From Smallanthus sonchifolius (Eukaryota; Streptophyta; Magnoliopsida; Asterales; Asteraceae): DNA of 64,000 bases. The DNA is taken from positions 85,542,849 to 85,606,848 of the forward strand of contig CM042029.1 in the NCBI GenBank assembly GCA_023525975.1. The letters are read 5' to 3'. Shown here piece by piece: positions 21,301-32,581 of this stretch. The notes beneath the pieces are model-generated. The model had not been told where the DNA came from. It saw only the letters and a program-made list of their open reading frames with translations, and made no database searches. The translations under genes and the position numbers were made by a program. Each line of letters begins with the position of its first letter. The first letter of the stretch is position 1.

Positions 21301-22362
21301 GCCCCGTTGTCAAGGTACCAAATATTGTTATCGGATGAATCGTTTTCAAAACGTTGTGGTAATACCTTCTCTTCGTTAAGGAATATGTTGTGATCAACCG
21401 ATGACATCATTAGAGTTTGGTTTGTTTTGGTGTTTTGATTTTGGCCCACCTGTTTGATTCAAGTTTGCTTCAAGAGCCGGATCCTTGGTGCATTCCCACG
21501 CGAAGTGTCCGGGATTGTTACAGTTGTAACACCAGTCGTTTCTTTTATCCGAGTTTCTTTCCTGATTTTGTCGTTCATCCCCTCCATTGTTGCTTCGTCC
21601 TCTTTTTCTTCCAAACCCACGACCGCATCCTCTTCCACGACCACGGTAGGACTGTCCATAGGAGCCTCGTCCACGGTTGTTTTGTGCTCGATCTTGAATT
21701 ATGTTTTGTTTTCCTTGGTTATCAAGTTTCGAGTACAGTAACTTTCCTTCTTTCTAGGCAGATGATTCTCTCCCTTTGATTCTTTCTTCAAATGTTTTTA
21801 ATCTTCCAATGCACTCTCCAAACGTCATGGTTTGGAGGTTCACAAATTGCTCTATTGATGCAACAATGGCTATAAACTACTCTGAACACTATCAGGAAGT
21901 TTTTTTCACGATCACCACATCTTTAAGGGCTTCCCATAGGCTGTTGAACTTGTTAACGAATTCCTATAACTTGCCGGCAAAGTCTTCTGCGTACTCGTTT
22001 TCTCCCATCTTCATCTGTTGGAGTTCTCGTTTCAACGTTCGTAATCTAGCTTGTTGAACACGATCTCACCCGCAAGGCTTCCCATGTCTCTTGCATTCCG
22101 GCCGGTGGCAACCTGCATTAGGATGTTTTCGGGTAATGTATATGGTGGCTCTGCCCAGTTTATTCTTCTTCTCATCTACTTCAACTCCAGTCACCGGATC
22201 TACAGTTTCCCACAACCCTTGGGCATCCAATATTGATTCCATAAGGACTACCCAGGTGTTGTAATTGGTTTTGGTAAGTTTCGGGCAGTGTAACGATGTT
22301 GCACTTGGTTCACGTTGATGGATTACCAAAGGTTGCTCACCGGTTGGATTTCCTTCTGTCAT
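18367..22362 (-). pseudogene. Copia gag-pol polyprotein, broken by many stops and frameshifts
   Basis: The frame begins MTEGNPTGEQPLV at 22362 with a gag start (CPKLTKTNYNTW; LESILDAQGLW-like). A CCHC knuckle region is near 21500, and a protease-like WYLDNGALNHMT near 21330, where Asn replaces Ser of the DSG triad. The integrase zinc region (WHATLVHLN) and core (LIHTDLCGP, SDRGGEFLN, YTPQQNGV) span about 21000-20420. Reverse transcriptase (WVVAKGYVEQGIDFEEVFAP, LDVKSFFLNGYL, YGLKQAP) spans 19690-19220. RNase H (SCESEFMATTT, LHVDNKSVISL) spans 18990-18380. The RT YVDD-type active site falls in a broken stretch near 19240. Confidence 0.88.
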
Positions 22363-22508
22363 TCTTCATGTTGCTCTTTGATCAACTTCTTGACTGTAGT
22401 TCGTTCTTCAACCAGATGTAGGATCGCTTCTTCTCAAAGCAATCTCCCGGCTCTGGTTTGAGGTTGGTTGTACGCCCCGACCCTCTTCTCTCAAGAACGT
22501 AATCCTAC

Positions 22509-22520
22509 GCTCTGATACCA
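22509..22520 (-). promoter_or_regulatory. Copia primer binding site (initiator Met-tRNA)
   Basis: Minus-strand TGGTATCAGAGC is complementary to the 3' end of plant initiator Met-tRNA and lies 2 bp inside the 5' LTR. Confidence 0.9.
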
Positions 22521-22522
22521 AT

Positions 22523-22750
22523 TGTTGGATTACAATCGAAAATCAAATCACAAGACACAAACTCAGTTTTGGTGGACTTCCACGACGGCTTTTTTGTGTA
22601 TATTTTGAAAAATAAGCATGTAAACTATTTACCTATTTATAGACTAACTTAACCTGGAAACAAAGCTACCTAACTTGACTCAAATACTACTACTTAATTT
22701 GAAATTCAAAAACTAAACAGACTTCTTTCAATTTGGATTAGGAACTTTCA
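22523..22750 (-). repeat. Copia 5' LTR
   Basis: 228 bp; plus-strand ends TGTTGGATTAC... and ...GGAACTTTCA. It is about 18 bp shorter than its partner because of small deletions in the middle. Confidence 0.92.
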
Positions 22751-22957
22751 GTTCCAAGCTGTGTATGACCATGGATGGACCACGTTAGGTTTGACCATTT
22801 GCAAGATAAGATCACAAAAGATGAACACAACAACTTAATCTACTTTATTAAAACTTGTTTTACAGTTAATTTTTCATATAATACAGCAATTGAAATACCA
22901 AAAAAAAAACACAACTTATTGTTGATACTTGATAGTGTTGAGAGTATCTGCAACCTT

Positions 22958-23210
22958 TTAACCTCCACAGCAGGATCCACATGCAGGAAGAGAGTCTGCA
23001 CAGAGGAAAAAAGAGTGTGTCATCAACATTGCTAGATGTTATAAATAATAATTAAATGAAAAAATAAACGAATAACATACTGTGGTCTATGCCTCTAACA
23101 TTGTCTAGTCCACGTGGACCACCACCATATGGACCGCCACCAGGGCCGCCACCACCACCCCATTTCTTGTTGGAACCAGATAACTTCTTGTAGCCATCAG
23201 ATTTCTCCAT
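22958..23210 (-). CDS. Small glycine-rich protein with Cys tail, two exons, 55 residues
   Basis: The exons are 23210-23081 (130 nt) and 22995-22958 (38 nt) with a phase-1 GT-AG intron of 85 bp. The product starts MEKSDGYKKLSGSNKKW and has a Gly/Pro-rich middle (residues about 18-34). It then reads RGLDNVRGIDHNSLPACGSC and ends CGG after that, so three cysteines lie in the last ten residues. There is no signal peptide or membrane segment. The exon join restores this conserved-looking C-terminus, which supports the gene. The start codon directly follows an acceptor-like TTTGTAG, so the 5' UTR is probably spliced. I recognise the style (small plant Gly-rich proteins ending in ACGSCC) but no function. 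It stands just beyond the copia insertion. Confidence 0.7.
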
Positions 23211-25282
23211 CTACAAATGCAGCACAGACTTGGTGAAATGTTTAATTGGCATTGCATAAATGGTGAGCTATTTGAAGTGACGAATTTTAGGAGTCGATAT
23301 TACCGAAAACATAGTGGCGAAGAACACGGAAATGAAATTGATGATTCCCCAAAAAAAATCAATAATTGTTCTGAGACGCCATATGGATCGATTGGATTTC
23401 ACAACACCTGAGGAATCAACACAAAGTAACTTTAAGTTTTACAAATACACAAAACTAACTGAAATATATCTTAAAAGTGTTAAGACTTAAGAGTAGTAGT
23501 GGGTAGTTTTTATGTAGTTAGTTTATGTGTATTATAAACCAATGTAAGCACATTTCAATATTTAAAAAAGGCAAATACAATTTCCCAATCTAAAACCTTC
23601 TCCCTCTAGATTTAACTTATTAGCCTAGAGCCTGAGAGTAATGTAAAGTTGTGTAAATTTTCAATAAACTAATAAAGACACATTAAACTCGCACGTTAAA
23701 ATTTCAACCGGCACCAATGACCTTCTAGTGCACAATAAGGAACCACAACATTTACCTAGTGTCACAGAATTGAATATTTTCTCTAGTTTAGATCCTTGCA
23801 ACCTTGGTAACACCTTTATTGTACTTAGTAATTGTCTAACGGGTCAGATATTGTAGTTTTTACTTTTTAGTATAGGCTAAACCAGGCTGGGCGAGTTGGG
23901 GTTAAAGTAAACATTTTTTGTCCATTTTAAAATAGTTTTACAGATAACTAATGCGTGATTGTGATAGAGACCCTTTGAGCGGGTTAGACTCCAAAGAAAT
24001 AAACGAGAAAGATAAAGACTTTGAACCGATTTTCTTCTTTTTGCATTCAAAATTCAGGTACAATTTATAGAATTTGAGAATGCAACTATACTAGGAACGT
24101 GGAGAAACATGGAAATGTGAATATGCAAGACTAATTCAATAGTAACCGTAAATGGAAACGAGAATGCATGAGTTCAGCAAATGGAAACGTGAATGCATGA
24201 GTTCAGCAAATGTTTTGCCTCCACATACAATCATCCCATATAATAATAGCAATATAAATCTTGAATAAAGCGATTTAAAAGTTTGTGTTCACTAAAGATA
24301 GACTTTGGGCGCGGCATTTTTGCCTTTTAGCTAGATTCTTTTATTAGAGTTATTCGATATAAATCATAACTTAGATCGACCCATTTATAAGTAAATGAGT
24401 TAGAAATACCACCCTTAGCACTACGTAAACCTTGAGGGAAGCTTTAAATGAATGCCATAAAGAACGCAAGAGGAGATCTAGAAAATACACAGGAACTTCA
24501 TTCTACATAACACTAGGTATGAACAATCACCAAGACCTATTTACAGCTTGAGATAACTCATAACATCAGATGTTCTCATTTCTATCAAAGACAAGGGTGT
24601 ATTTGGAAAAGGAAACACGGACAACGGACCAATAATCCAATTTCAATCGCAGTTTAAACACAATAGGGGAGAATTATATCTGAATCATTTGACAAAAAGA
24701 TAAATTATCAACAAACCCTAATTTCTCAGAAACTCTGGTGATGTGATCTCACCATATGCCTTTCAGAAAATCAGGCCAATTTACCTAAACATAAATAAGA
24801 TAAACATAATCTAAAAACGATCTAATTTCACCTTTACTTGCAATTTGCAATTTAACGATTGATGAAATCAAATGCTTAAAATAGGCCTTAATACAGCAAT
24901 CATATAGAAGTTTAAGGGGCAGAGGACAACAATATCTAATCTCAAATCAATCTCACTATTCACGATCTCAGACCGGGGGACTATATTAACACCGGTAATC
25001 AACAACCGAGGTAAATTCAACCACGAAAAACATGAAATTAGAAGTTCAGCAATTCATATGTACACAGAATCGAAAAGAAACCATAATTTGATGATGAATT
25101 TATGCAAAAATTAGGGAAATCGAAGGCACCTCTCTCGACGTACGCCATTAAGAGCTTCTTCCTAGGTCTTCTCACGCACAAATGGTTAGGACTTTTGGAG
25201 GAGTTGATTTTATTTTAGATTAAAAAGGAAAAGGAAACTAAAATCCTATTCTAGTTCCTCTACATTCTTCGGCATAATAATA
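23211..25282 (-). other. Upstream region of the small Gly-rich gene; possible 5' UTR intron and exon
   Basis: No conserved coding region is visible. The acceptor-like site just before the start codon means that a non-coding first exon could lie in this stretch. One candidate is 25200-25135 (minus), a GC-balanced patch ending GAGAG/GTGCC, which looks like a donor. Joining it gives no longer open frame, so any role would be as UTR. A direct repeat of AAATGGAAACGTGAATGCATGA occurs near 24150 and 24180. Confidence 0.35.
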
Positions 25283-26538
25283 AGTAAACTTCGTTTTTGA
25301 CTCATGTGGTTTAGTTAAAATAATGGTTTTGATCTATTAGTTTTAATTTAATTTTTTTGGCCTGTGTGATTACCCAATTGTCTCAATTAGAACCAAGTCA
25401 TTAACACTGTTAGTTTTTTTTATTAAAAATAAAGGCAATTTAGTCTTTTTACTGATAAGGTCTAATTATGTAATTTTCTTAAATTAAACATAGGGATCAT
25501 TTGTGTAAATTAATAAAATAATTAAAACTCTACTTTCCCTTCATCTCTCTAGTTCTCTATGCCATTTCTAGCACCACCACCATGGAAGCACCATCATCAC
25601 CAAGAACAATCCCCGGCCATGGCCACCAAGACCAATCCCCGGCCATCTCTCCCTTTTCACAAGCATATATGAATGAATCCAAAAACCATTGAAATCTTTA
25701 GCTAATTAAATCAAGAACCAGAATAATATAAAATCAACATAGAGGAAATTACCACCTGCTAGTGGCTAGCTCTTCCAACATGGATATTAGGTATGAATTT
25801 AGATGATTATCCGTGTGTAATTGTAACAAAATATAGCAAACATAAATAGATCCCCAAATCAAAAATCTAAATCTTAGAACACTTAAGAAACAAAGATGCT
25901 TAAATTACAATACCAAACCACGAGTGACGTAAGAGTTAGCCCTGTTCACATGACACTCAATATTATCAAGTTGCTCCCCTTGATGCTCCACCAAAACCGC
26001 CATATCCATGAAAACCCGATGAAGTTCTTTCAAATTCCTCTCAATCATCGTAACGGCGTCGTTTCGTTCCTGAATTTCAAGCACCGTATCCACCACCTGC
26101 CCCCTCCCTTGCTCCTGCTTGCGAAGGCCATTGACGATGGAGGTTCGTGTCCGGTCGGTGGAGGTTCCTAGTCCGCAGTAAGGGAACGCTGATGGAGAGG
26201 TGAGCGGCGGTGAAAAGGGAACACTGATGGCTTGGGAAGTTGTGGTGGTGGTGGTGGCGGCGGTGCGAGTGTGGTTTTTGACGAGGAAGATGAGTGAGGT
26301 TAGGTTATATGTATATATATTTATATTTCTTATATTAGTTTGATTAAATTACACAATTAGGTCCTATATGTGAAAAAGACTAAATTGTCCTTATTTTTAA
26401 CAAAAAAACTAATAATGATAGTGAGATGGTTCTAATTGAGACAATTAGGTAACCACAGGGGCCAAAAAGTCAAATTGAAACTAATGGACCAAAACCTTTA
26501 TTTTGACCAAACCGCACGGGCTAAAAACGAAGTTTACT
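25283..26538. mobile_element. Mutator-like (Pack-MULE type) element with a captured syntaxin fragment
   Basis: About 200-bp terminal inverted repeats (25283-25490 and about 26335-26538) begin AGTAAACTTCGTTTTT and share many words, for example CCTAATTGTCTCAATTAGAACC and AATTTAGTCTTTTT. The outermost bases also match the small element at 54044-54406. Between the repeats lies host-like coding sequence and no transposase. The flanks AATAATAA and AATAAGAA may be a decayed target duplication. Long terminal repeats around a gene fragment are the form of Pack-MULEs. Confidence 0.7.
25905..26177 (-). pseudogene. Captured Qa-SNARE syntaxin fragment (SYP12-like) with in-frame internal deletion
   Basis: The minus strand from 26177 reads CGLGTSTDRTRTSIVNGLRK, then directly QEQGRGQVVDTVLEIQERND, then IERNLKELHRVFMDMAVLV and HQGEQLDNIECHV, ending at TAA 25907-25905. 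These blocks match plant plasma-membrane syntaxins. However, in SYP12-type proteins RTSVVNGLRKK and QEQGRGQ are separated by about 70 residues, so an in-frame deletion has joined them. The SNARE helix is nearly whole, but the C-terminal membrane anchor is absent. The frame leaves homology at TRG followed by GTTTGG, which looks like an exon border, so capture was probably from genomic DNA. Confidence 0.78.
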
Positions 26539-27380
26539 CAATAAGAAGAGTTTAAAAAATCAAAATTTATACCGATTTCAAATTGATTCAAATTTAAATT
26601 TCTTTCTCTAAATCAAATTTGTAACTGGAAATTGTACCCACGCGTGACGCGTTAAACTTTAAAAAAATAACGTCTTTGAAAGCTTATAAAATAGTCATAG
26701 AAAAAAGAACAGTCGTTTACGAAATAAATAAACGTACCTGTAACCGGAAAACTATGTATAAAAATGACAAAATCATTACGTTAATCCACACGTTGCAGCG
26801 AAATAGGTAGTGATATTCTAAAAACTATATACAAAAAAACGAAACCGTAATAAAGTCGTTAAAAAAAGTTAACCGGGAAAATAAACCGTTGAAAAAAAAT
26901 TAAAGAATCAAAAAATTTTCATAACGACGTTGTACGCAAATATTTAGATAACGTGTATACTTTCACGCGAGACACCATTACAAATGTGTGTGTGGCACAT
27001 CTCGTAAATTGCTAAAATAAAGTGAAAGAAAAATCAATTAAATGATAGCTTTATTAAAATTAAGGGACGGGTAGTATAAATTTGTTAAAAAAAGCAAAAC
27101 AAATAAATTAAAAGTTCAGGGGCTTAAAAGTAAATATGACATAATTGAGAGGCTTAATTGTAAAATCACACAAAAAACAAAATAGCTTAAATCAACACAA
27201 TGTAGTGTAGGAGTGAGCTTCGGGATTTGACCGGACCAACCCGAACTAGGACCGGGACCGGGACCGTTAAAGGGGTAAATTGGGGATTGAGGACCGGATC
27301 ATTTGTAGATGGTTCGGTCCAGGCTTTATCGGCTTTGACGGGTCGGTCTCGGGCTTTAGAATTCAAGCTCATTTGACTAA
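26539..27380. other. Gene-free AT-rich stretch
   Basis: Nothing coding. A patch at 27220-27350 is built from GGACCGG / GACCGGG words and resembles a MITE end. ORFs here have no recognisable content. Confidence 0.4.
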
Positions 27381-27410
27381 ACACACACACACATATATAT
27401 ATATATATAT
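27381..27410. repeat. (CA)n(TA)n microsatellite
   Basis: A compound dinucleotide run, ACACACACACACAT followed by about nine TA units. Confidence 0.95.
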
Positions 27411-27601
27411 CCAAGACTCTCTGTTAAAAACTCAATCAAGTTAACGAACACAAACAAGCATCGATTCTTGTTCTTTCGGTTCACTTCTAGACCAAACCTC
27501 CACTCGCCACCGCCCCTCCTGCTCTTCAACCCAACACCGCCCCTTCCCTCTCCTCCACCCACCGCCACTGGTATGTAAAACTCATCATGAGGGTTATATA
27601 A

Positions 27602-29191
27602 TGTAATACCCTGAACTTTTATGTAATAGTTATGAACGTGAAAATATGGCACTTATATTTCACATATAACGAGTAAAATTACAATTAGAAAAATGAGGTA
27701 TTTAGACGAGCGCTGGCTATTATAGGAGACTGTATAATAATAATAAAATAATATATTATATTTAACCTTTCTCCGTTTTTAGTGAAACTTAGGTCAAAAT
27801 GTAGAAAAAAATAAGCTCGTCTCAACGACATATTCGTCGTTTTATAAAACGCTATATTATAAAAATTATAAAAAGAAAAACGAGTTAAACAACTGAATTA
27901 ATTAGAATAATATAATAATAATATATATTAAAACAAACTTAACATTCAACGTTTGAGTTACGTCAACATGACGAACTCAATTTCACCATCCCACAACGAA
28001 CCTTTGGAGAAACCAGAGAGCAAAGTTCAACTATAAATAAGACTATATACCTTCGTTTAGAATATATAAAATATAAATTTTTTTAGGAACGCTCTATTAT
28101 AAAGAGAATCTCGAGTTCTCAATACTCCTTTGGGTGCTGTTAGTTATTTTGGAGCACGGGTAGGGAGACTCTACATCAAATTATCGTAGATAGTTTTCAG
28201 GTACATTCTCGTTTAAGTTTATGCCTATTTAATTTAAGTTAATGTCTAGTTAATTTAAGTTTATGTCTAGTTAATTATTATTATTATTAGCATTAGTATT
28301 ATTATTTTTAGGCATTAGGATCATTATTAGGGGTGGGTATTAGGTAACCTAGCCTTACCTAGGCATGGACTTGATCACCCATGCTTAAATAAGGTGGCGT
28401 TAGCTAATGTCAAACCATGATAATAAATAGTTAGGTGTACCATTACCTAACCTAGAATTGTATAATTGTATCAGGACCTGAGATATTGTCTGATTTTACT
28501 AGCAACTGTTAAACAAGTGAGTTATCATGATTCTCTTTAAATTGTAATAGTATACTCGTCTTGTCTAAACTGGTAATAATGAGAATGTTGCGATATGCGT
28601 AGAGTCGGAGGAGGTATATATGGATCCTATATGCTTTATGTATGTATGATATAATGTGCAATCATAATATTGATGTGCTATGAATTGCAAGATGTTCACA
28701 CATGTCATATCTAACGATGACTGGGAGGGTAAGACCAATAATGATTTGTGGTCCAATCCCAGTGGATGTTGGGCATTTGGTGAAGGCACGTTGCTGAAGA
28801 ACCAAATACAACATCCCATATTGTGTTCCATATAATGTTAATATTGTTGGTTTGTTTTAAAAATGATATAGTAGGTAACTCACCGGCATTAGCTGACATC
28901 GTTTTGAGTATACGTATCACAAGTGATACTTGAGGAGCATCGTAGGAACTGCTTGGTGACGTTGAACCATAGATCAATATGTTCCTTAGCTTGTATAATA
29001 GTGTAAACAGTAGCATAATGCGTTGTACTGAACTTTTACAAGTCTAGTGAAAGTTCAGTTTGTTTCCGCTGTATAAATAGTAAAATATTTATATGAGGCT
29101 TTTTCAGTTATATATAAAGTTTATGTTTACTTCCGCTGTTAAGATTGTATCAATTGTGCATGACCACCCGGGTTTCGGGCGGGGTGATACA
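27602..29191 (+). repeat. Gypsy 5' LTR
   Basis: 1590 bp, starting TGTAATACCCTGAAC and ending GGGGTGATACA just before the primer site. Confidence 0.9.
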
Positions 29192-29193
29192 GT

Positions 29194-29205
29194 TGGTATC
29201 AGAGC
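29194..29205 (+). promoter_or_regulatory. Gypsy primer binding site (initiator Met-tRNA)
   Basis: TGGTATCAGAGC, complementary to the initiator Met-tRNA 3' end, lies 2 bp after the 5' LTR. Confidence 0.9.
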
Positions 29206-29596
29206 CCAATGTTTTAGCGAATTAGGTATTATAGGATTGCCTAAGCTTTAACCGGTAGAGCTTTATGAGATTAAGATCAGACCCATGATAGACTAGTTTA
29301 ATTACATTGCCATGTTTAACACTTACAATTTTCAGGAAATATGTTTGAAAAAGAAAACGGGTAAGTCGTTCTTAGGAAAAGCACGCAAATGGTCCTTTGA
29401 GTGGGACAAGTAGAAATAGTCATGTTCTATACTTTGTTTCCTAAGCACGTACTACATAAATGCTTCCTTGTAATATAACTGCTATGTTATAAAGATGTTT
29501 GTTACATATCAGTAATTTCTATATAGTTATATATTTTCGTAGATAAAGATAAATGTAGTCACGGGTACATATCTTGTAAATGATGTATATGCACAT

Positions 29597-31691
29597 GTGT
29601 TATTTGATACTGGTGCCGATAGGACTCTAGTGTCAACTACTTTTAGACCTTATTTGAACCAAGCTTCCAAATGTTTAGATAACTCTTTTATAGTAGAAAT
29701 GGCTGATGAGAGTCAGAATAAAATAGTTGACATTATTAGGAATTGTACTATAAACTTAAACAACCATACTATCTTTATAGACCTAATGCCTATGGAACTT
29801 GGAGAATTTGACATAGTTATAGGAATGGACTGGTTAGTACCGTATCACGTAGAAATTGTATGTGATAGAAAGATCGTCCGACTCCAACTACCCAACGACA
29901 AACGGCTAATAGTATCAGGAGATCGAACTGACAAGATTAAGAACCTTATCACGGTAGCACAAGCACAAAAGTTTCTAAGAAAAGGGTGTATTTCCTTTTT
30001 AGCATATGTCGTAAACACCACAGAGAACCCGAAGATTGAGGAAGTGTCAGTAATACGGGAATGCCCTGAGGTGTTTTCGGATGAACTCCCAAGTGTTCCA
30101 CCCGATAGACAAGTTGAGTTCCGAATTGACTTATTACCCGGAACGTCGCCGATTGCTAAGTCTCCGTACAGACTAGCCCGACAGAGATGTAATAACTTAA
30201 AAAGCAACTACAAGAATTACTTGACAAAGGGTTTATCCAACCCAGCCTTTCACATTGTGGAGCACCCATTTTTTTCGTTAAAAAGAAAGACGATGTGCAT
30301 CGATTATAGAGACTTGAATAAGGTCACTATAAAGAATAGATACTCTTTACCAATGACCGACAACTTGTTCGATCAATTACAAGGGGCAAGTTATTTCTCT
30401 AAAATAGACTTGCCATCCGGATACCATCAAGTGAAAGTTACACTGGGATACGTACCTAAAACTGCTTTCCGAACTAGGTATGGTCATTATGAATTTCTGG
30501 TGATGCCATTTGGACTTACCAACGCACCATCAATATTTATGGACCTTATGAATCGCGTTTGTAAGCCTTACCTAGATAAATTTGTGATCGTCTTTTATTG
30601 ACGACATCCTGATTTATTCCAAAAATCAAGTGGATCATGAACACCTCCGACAAGTCCTTGAATTGCTCAAAAAGGAAAAGCTTTACGCGAAGTTTTCCAA
30701 ATGTGAGTTTTGGATACGTGAAGTTCAATTCTTAGGCCATGTAATTAATGAACAGGGAATACAAGTTGACCCTGAAAAGATTGAGGCCATCAATAAGTGG
30801 GAAGTACCGAAGAATCCAACTGAGATTAGAAGATTTCTAGGATTAGCGGGATACTATAGAAGATTTATCCAGGATTTTTCCAAAATTGCAACACCACTAA
30901 CTATTATAACCCAGAAAGCTTCCAAGTTCATTTGGGGCCCTAGGTAAGAAGAAGTCTTTAACACGTTAAAGCAAAAGTTATGTAGCGCCCTGATATTACC
31001 ACTTCCCGAAGGAACAGAAGATTTTGTTGTCTACTGTGATGCATCTCATTATGGTATGGGATGTGTACTCATGCAAAGAAGCAAAGTAATTGCCTAAGCC
31101 TCTCGACAGTTGAAGATTCATGAACGAAATTATACCACCCATGATTTAAAACTTGGCGTTGTAGTGTTCGCACTAAAAATTTGGAGACACTATCTGTATG
31201 GTACAAAATGTACAATTTATACTGACCACAAAAGTTTAAAACACATATTTGAGCAGAAGGAACTCAATATGCGTCAAAGACGATGGATGGAATTACTAAG
31301 TGATTACGATTGTGAAATCAATACAATCTGGATAAAGCTAATATGGTAGAAGATGCATTAAGTAGAAAGGAGAAGCCCCAACCCATAAGAATTCATGCAT
31401 CTAGAATAGAGGTTAAAACTAGTCTTCTAGATCAAATTAAGAATGTACAACAAGAAGCCCTAAAAGAGAATCATGTTAAGAAAGGAAGAATTATTGGAAG
31501 ACATAAATTATTAAGGGTAGGAAATGATGATATTTTAAGATTTAATAATAGAATATGGGTACCTACTTTTGGTGGACTACAAGATATGATTCTAGAAGAA
31601 GCCCATAAGTCTAGATACTCTATTCATCTTGGTAGTAATAAAATGTATAAGGATCTAAGAAGTAATTATTGATTTCCGGGAATGAAGAATT
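29597..31691 (+). pseudogene. Gypsy pol remnant: protease, reverse transcriptase, RNase H, integrase N-terminus
   Basis: The protease box LFDTGADRTLVS is near 29598, followed by IVIGMDWL and then reverse transcriptase (CIDYRDLNKVTIKNRYSLP, FSKIDLPSGYHQ, FGLTNAPSIFMDLMN). Near 30598 a frameshift splits VIVF from DDILIYSKN, the catalytic Asp-Asp. The thumb (FLGHVINEQGI, LGLAGYYRRFI) is followed by a stop at 30946 and RNase H (YCDASHYGMG, YTDHKSLKHIF). A further frameshift near 31345 precedes an integrase zinc-binding start (MILEEAHKSRYSIHLG) ending at the stop 31670. The sequence from 31691 to 32520 is AT-rich with no integrase core. Gag is absent between the primer site and protease. Confidence 0.88.
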
Positions 31692-32567
31692 ATAGAAATC
31701 CCTAAGACGAATGGTGATGTTAGAACAAGGAACCTTATAAAGATGTCATGTGTAAGCAAATTGGAATTAAGTTATCCAATAATAAAAGCATTACGAACTG
31801 ACAAACAATATGTGATTAAGAGACGCAAGAACTAAATAGGAAAATGAAAAAAAAATACACTTCAAACAAATAATCGAACCATTTGAACGTGATACATATA
31901 GGATGTGTTTGATACAGAACCATTTTTAAGTAGATGACTTGATAAACGCAATAAATACTTATATGTACACGTTAATGTACCTTAAGTTTTAAGTGTTAAA
32001 ATGAATTGGACAAGTCGGATTTAAAGAAAGTCAAGCTAAAGCTTTTGAAGATAGTCACATTAAGAAAGAAGAAAGGCTTGCCCAATTTGCCAGAGGAGAT
32101 AATGAATCCTTAAAAATGCATAATCTAGAGGTCGGTTACTGACAGTTTAATAAATGATTTTGCAAGATACACTCTGAACACATTTAATAAGCCTTAAAAG
32201 AAGATAGAATGACCATCTATTCTCATATAAATATTTATAAGTTATCATACAAAGTAGTAAGGTAATGAGATATCTGTTTAGATCTCTAGGTTATAAATAA
32301 ATAAGACATGTTGAGATATGAACAAACAAATAAGAAACATAATGGAGAATAATAAGAATTTGGTTAGTTGATAAATGAGTAATAACATTCTAGATCTTGT
32401 TATTATCCATTTGTTTAACAAACTGTTTTCATATTATTAACCATTATACGAATAATAGTATGTTCCATATCTGGATTTTACACGATCGAAGAAAAAACGA
32501 AAAGTTGAAATTAGTAAGCCAACCCTGCAGATTTAAGTTCAACAAATTTCGAGGACAAGATTTAAAT

Positions 32568-32581
32568 AAAGGTGGGGAGAA
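32568..32581 (+). promoter_or_regulatory. Gypsy polypurine tract
   Basis: AAAGGTGGGGAGAA directly before the 3' LTR. Confidence 0.85.

Larger units (their letters stand above)
18050..22750 (-). mobile_element. Complete Ty1/copia LTR retrotransposon, decayed, TSD GTTCC
   Basis: Two LTRs begin and end TG...CA and are flanked by the perfect 5-bp duplication GTTCC (18045-18049 and 22751-22755). On the minus strand the order is 5' LTR, primer binding site, gag, protease, integrase, reverse transcriptase, RNase H, polypurine tract, 3' LTR. Integrase before RT defines copia. The LTRs differ by roughly a dozen substitutions plus several indels, so insertion is not recent, and stops and frameshifts in pol agree. 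Confidence 0.93.

Noticed and set aside
25550..25680. ORF with repeated CCGGCCATGGCC words near the syntaxin element
   Set aside because: Short, no homology that I recognise and no clear splice partners; probably further captured or low-complexity sequence.
28565..29016. Minus-strand ORFs at 28565-29016 and 33978-34429 that look like a conserved duplicated protein
   Set aside because: They are the same region of the two gypsy LTRs, so the conservation reflects LTR identity.
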